Shown here: one piece after another, positions 20,275-21,400 of the stretch
Position numbering within the stretch: the first letter of the stretch is position 1
Layout of the letters: each line of letters starts with the position of its first letter
Virus record (IMG/VR): IMGVR_UViG_3300009436_000130
Coordinates: 1-21,400 of that record
Length of the DNA: 21,400 bases
Direction: 5' to 3' (one strand)
Source of the DNA: a virus
Made by a program: the position numbers and the translations under genes
The notes under the pieces: generated by a model
The model's input: only the letters and a program-made list of their open reading frames with translations
Databases searched by the model: none
What the model was told of the DNA's origin: nothing

Positions 20275-20431
20275 TCAAGCACTAAATGAATATATTGATA
20301 AATTTGGCCACAAACCAGCAATTGCTGAAGGTCGAGGCAATAATGCAGAAATAGCAATTGAAATGATGGAGGCTGTTTTAAGCAACAAACCATTGGAGAT
20401 TTTAAACAATCCAGAAGGGGCTGAATTATAA
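20267..20431 (+). CDS. 54-residue protein after the MuF gene
   Basis: A short frame, MFDQALNEYIDKFGHKPAIA to NNPEGAEL, overlapping the MuF stop by 8 nt and preceded by AAGGAAATATC. It is amphipathic and helical, with an AIEMMEAVLSNKP segment. Similar short proteins between MuF and protease genes exist in related phages as I recall it, but no function is known. Confidence 0.7.
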   Translation: MFDQALNEYIDKFGHKPAIAEGRGNNAEIAIEMMEAVLSNKPLEILNNPEGAEL

Positions 20432-20587
20432 CATATGTGATTGGGGATTAACAAACTATCGAAAATGCTTTATAAATGTGTTATATATGTTTCAAAGTTT
20501 TGATTTAGATGATTTAAACTATTTAAAGAATAAGTTAAAATATCAGTTGATGTTAATAACTTAAACGAAAGTAAAGAGGGTCAAAAA

Positions 20588-21304
20588 ATGTCTCACGAAA
20601 ACCAGATTGATCTTGAAAACTATATTTCTGATCAAGAAACGAAGTTTGAAGATGGTCGCGTTGATGTGGCCTTCGAAATTAAATCTGAAGAAATAGACGA
20701 AGAAAACGGTACATTTCAAGGATATGGGTCTATTTTTGGTAACAAAGACCTTGGAAATGATATTATTGTTGAAGGTGCTTTTGCCAAATCAATTGGCAGA
20801 AAAGGTGCAAAATCAGTTAAATTATTATATCAACATAAATCAGATGAGCCAATTGGCGTATTTGATGAAATAATAGAAGACAAAAGAGGTCTTAAAGTAA
20901 AAGGTCGTCTTGCAATGGGTACACAAAGAGGGCGTGAAGTACATGAATTAATGAAAATGGGAGCATTGGATGGCCTTTCAATTGGCTATCGTGTTGACCC
21001 AAAAGGGGTAGAATATGATGATAAAGGCAAAATACGCTATATAAAATCAGTAGACCTTATGGAAATATCTGCTGTTACTTTCCCGATGAACCCCAAAGCT
21101 AGGGTGGAAGCGGTAAAAGGCACAGATCGCTCAGTACGTGAATGGGAAACATTTCTTCGGGATGAAGGAAACCTATCGCGTAATGAAGCAAAGGCGGCGG
21201 CATCAGCCGTTTCCAAGGCACTTGAACAGCGGGATGCTGTAAAAGAGGAAACGCCTAAAGTCCTTGAGGCTTTAACAAGCCTTACCAACATCCTCAAAAC
21301 TTAA
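20588..21304 (+). CDS. HK97-type prohead maturation protease
   Basis: A 238-residue serine protease of the Caudovirales prohead protease group (peptidase U35/S78 type) that trims capsid and scaffold proteins during head maturation. The family core is intact: FQGYGSIFGNKDLGNDIIVE, His83 in LLYQHKSDEPIG, the catalytic Ser131 in LDGLSIGYRV, and DLMEISAVTFPMNPKARV. The C-terminal 60 residues are charged and helical (LSRNEAKAAASAVSKALEQR), probably the self-cleaved scaffold-like tail. AGAGGG lies 7 nt before the ATG. The 3' third is visibly richer in G and C than its neighbours. Confidence 0.95.
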   Translation: MSHENQIDLENYISDQETKFEDGRVDVAFEIKSEEIDEENGTFQGYGSIFGNKDLGNDIIVEGAFAKSIGRKGAKSVKLLYQHKSDEPIGVFDEIIEDKRGLKVKGRLAMGTQRGREVHELMKMGALDGLSIGYRVDPKGVEYDDKGKIRYIKSVDLMEISAVTFPMNPKARVEAVKGTDRSVREWETFLRDEGNLSRNEAKAAASAVSKALEQRDAVKEETPKVLEALTSLTNILKT

Positions 21305-21322
21305 ACGGAAAGGGTCTACCAA

Positions 21323-21400
21323 ATGGAAGATCAAGTAAAAACAGCCGTAGAAGCTATGTCAGGTGCTTTTGAAGAATTTAAAAAAGTAAATGATGATCGC
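21323..21400 (+). CDS. Probable major capsid protein, N-terminal fragment
   Basis: An open frame from ATG 21323 to the window edge gives 26 helical residues (MEDQVKTAVEAMSGAFEEFK, ending KVNDDR). AAAGGG is 9 nt upstream. Its place directly after the prohead protease and its charged helical opening match the delta (scaffold) domain at the start of HK97-fold capsid proteins. The call rests on gene order. Confidence 0.75.
   Translation, partial: MEDQVKTAVEAMSGAFEEFKKVNDDR

Noticed and set aside
20487-20564. 25-codon frame between the 54-residue gene and the protease
   Set aside because: No ribosome-binding site and a very AT-rich, low-information product; the gap 20432-20587 shows no other convincing feature.

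Overview
The window is part of a tailed double-stranded DNA phage (or prophage) genome with an HK97-type head module. It is strongly AT-rich. The host is not shown directly. A holin resembling the three-TM gene-transfer-agent family and the overall gene set suggest an alphaproteobacterial, perhaps marine, host; this is inference. No integrase and no recognisable CI-like repressor are encoded here, so lifestyle cannot be decided.

Layout. (1) 1-1532, plus strand: the end of an unknown gene, then a lysis cassette of holin, GH19 endolysin with a peptidoglycan-binding tail, and a small unknown protein. (2) 1533-1681: a convergent gap with a possible cloverleaf-like RNA fold on the minus strand. 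(3) 1682-7867, minus strand: an early recombination/DNA-metabolism block in tightly overlapping genes. In transcription order it holds a small unknown, Gp157-like, ERF annealing protein, SSB, DUF1367-like, zinc-finger protein, small exported-looking protein and an HNH/Ref-like nuclease. A RusA resolvase lies inverted on the plus strand, followed by DUF932 and a string of small genes, one of them a Fis-type HTH. (4) 7868-8115: divergent control region. (5) 8116-9182, plus: an O-like replication initiator with iteron-like repeats inside its own gene, and a helicase-loader-like protein. (6) 9183-9282: a promoter-hairpin-terminator unit that may be a small RNA. (7) 9283-11180: a small protein, a ParB-domain protein and an ABC-ATPase/GNAT fusion, a candidate DNA-modification pair. 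(8) 11266-14349: TerS, TerL and portal. (9) 14387-16569: three genes with virion-surface character. (10) 16591-18592, minus: an inverted accessory island of seven small genes, two of them tandem paralogs. (11) 18739-21400, plus: a MuF-type head protein fused to a zincin-like domain, a small protein, the prohead protease and the start of the probable major capsid gene.

The most striking cross-cutting signal is a 19-bp palindrome, TGTAAAGT-N3-ANTTTACA-like, found five times. Each copy lies 47-56 bp upstream of a leftward start codon, and one arm supplies a TTTACA -35 hexamer. It links the early block (three copies) and the inverted island (two copies) into one probable regulon whose regulator lies outside the window or is unrecognised.

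Several real genes shorter than 60 codons were found by reading the sequence: 3140-3304, 17792-17908, 17928-18104 and 20267-20431. Several starts were moved to the ATG that follows a good Shine-Dalgarno sequence.
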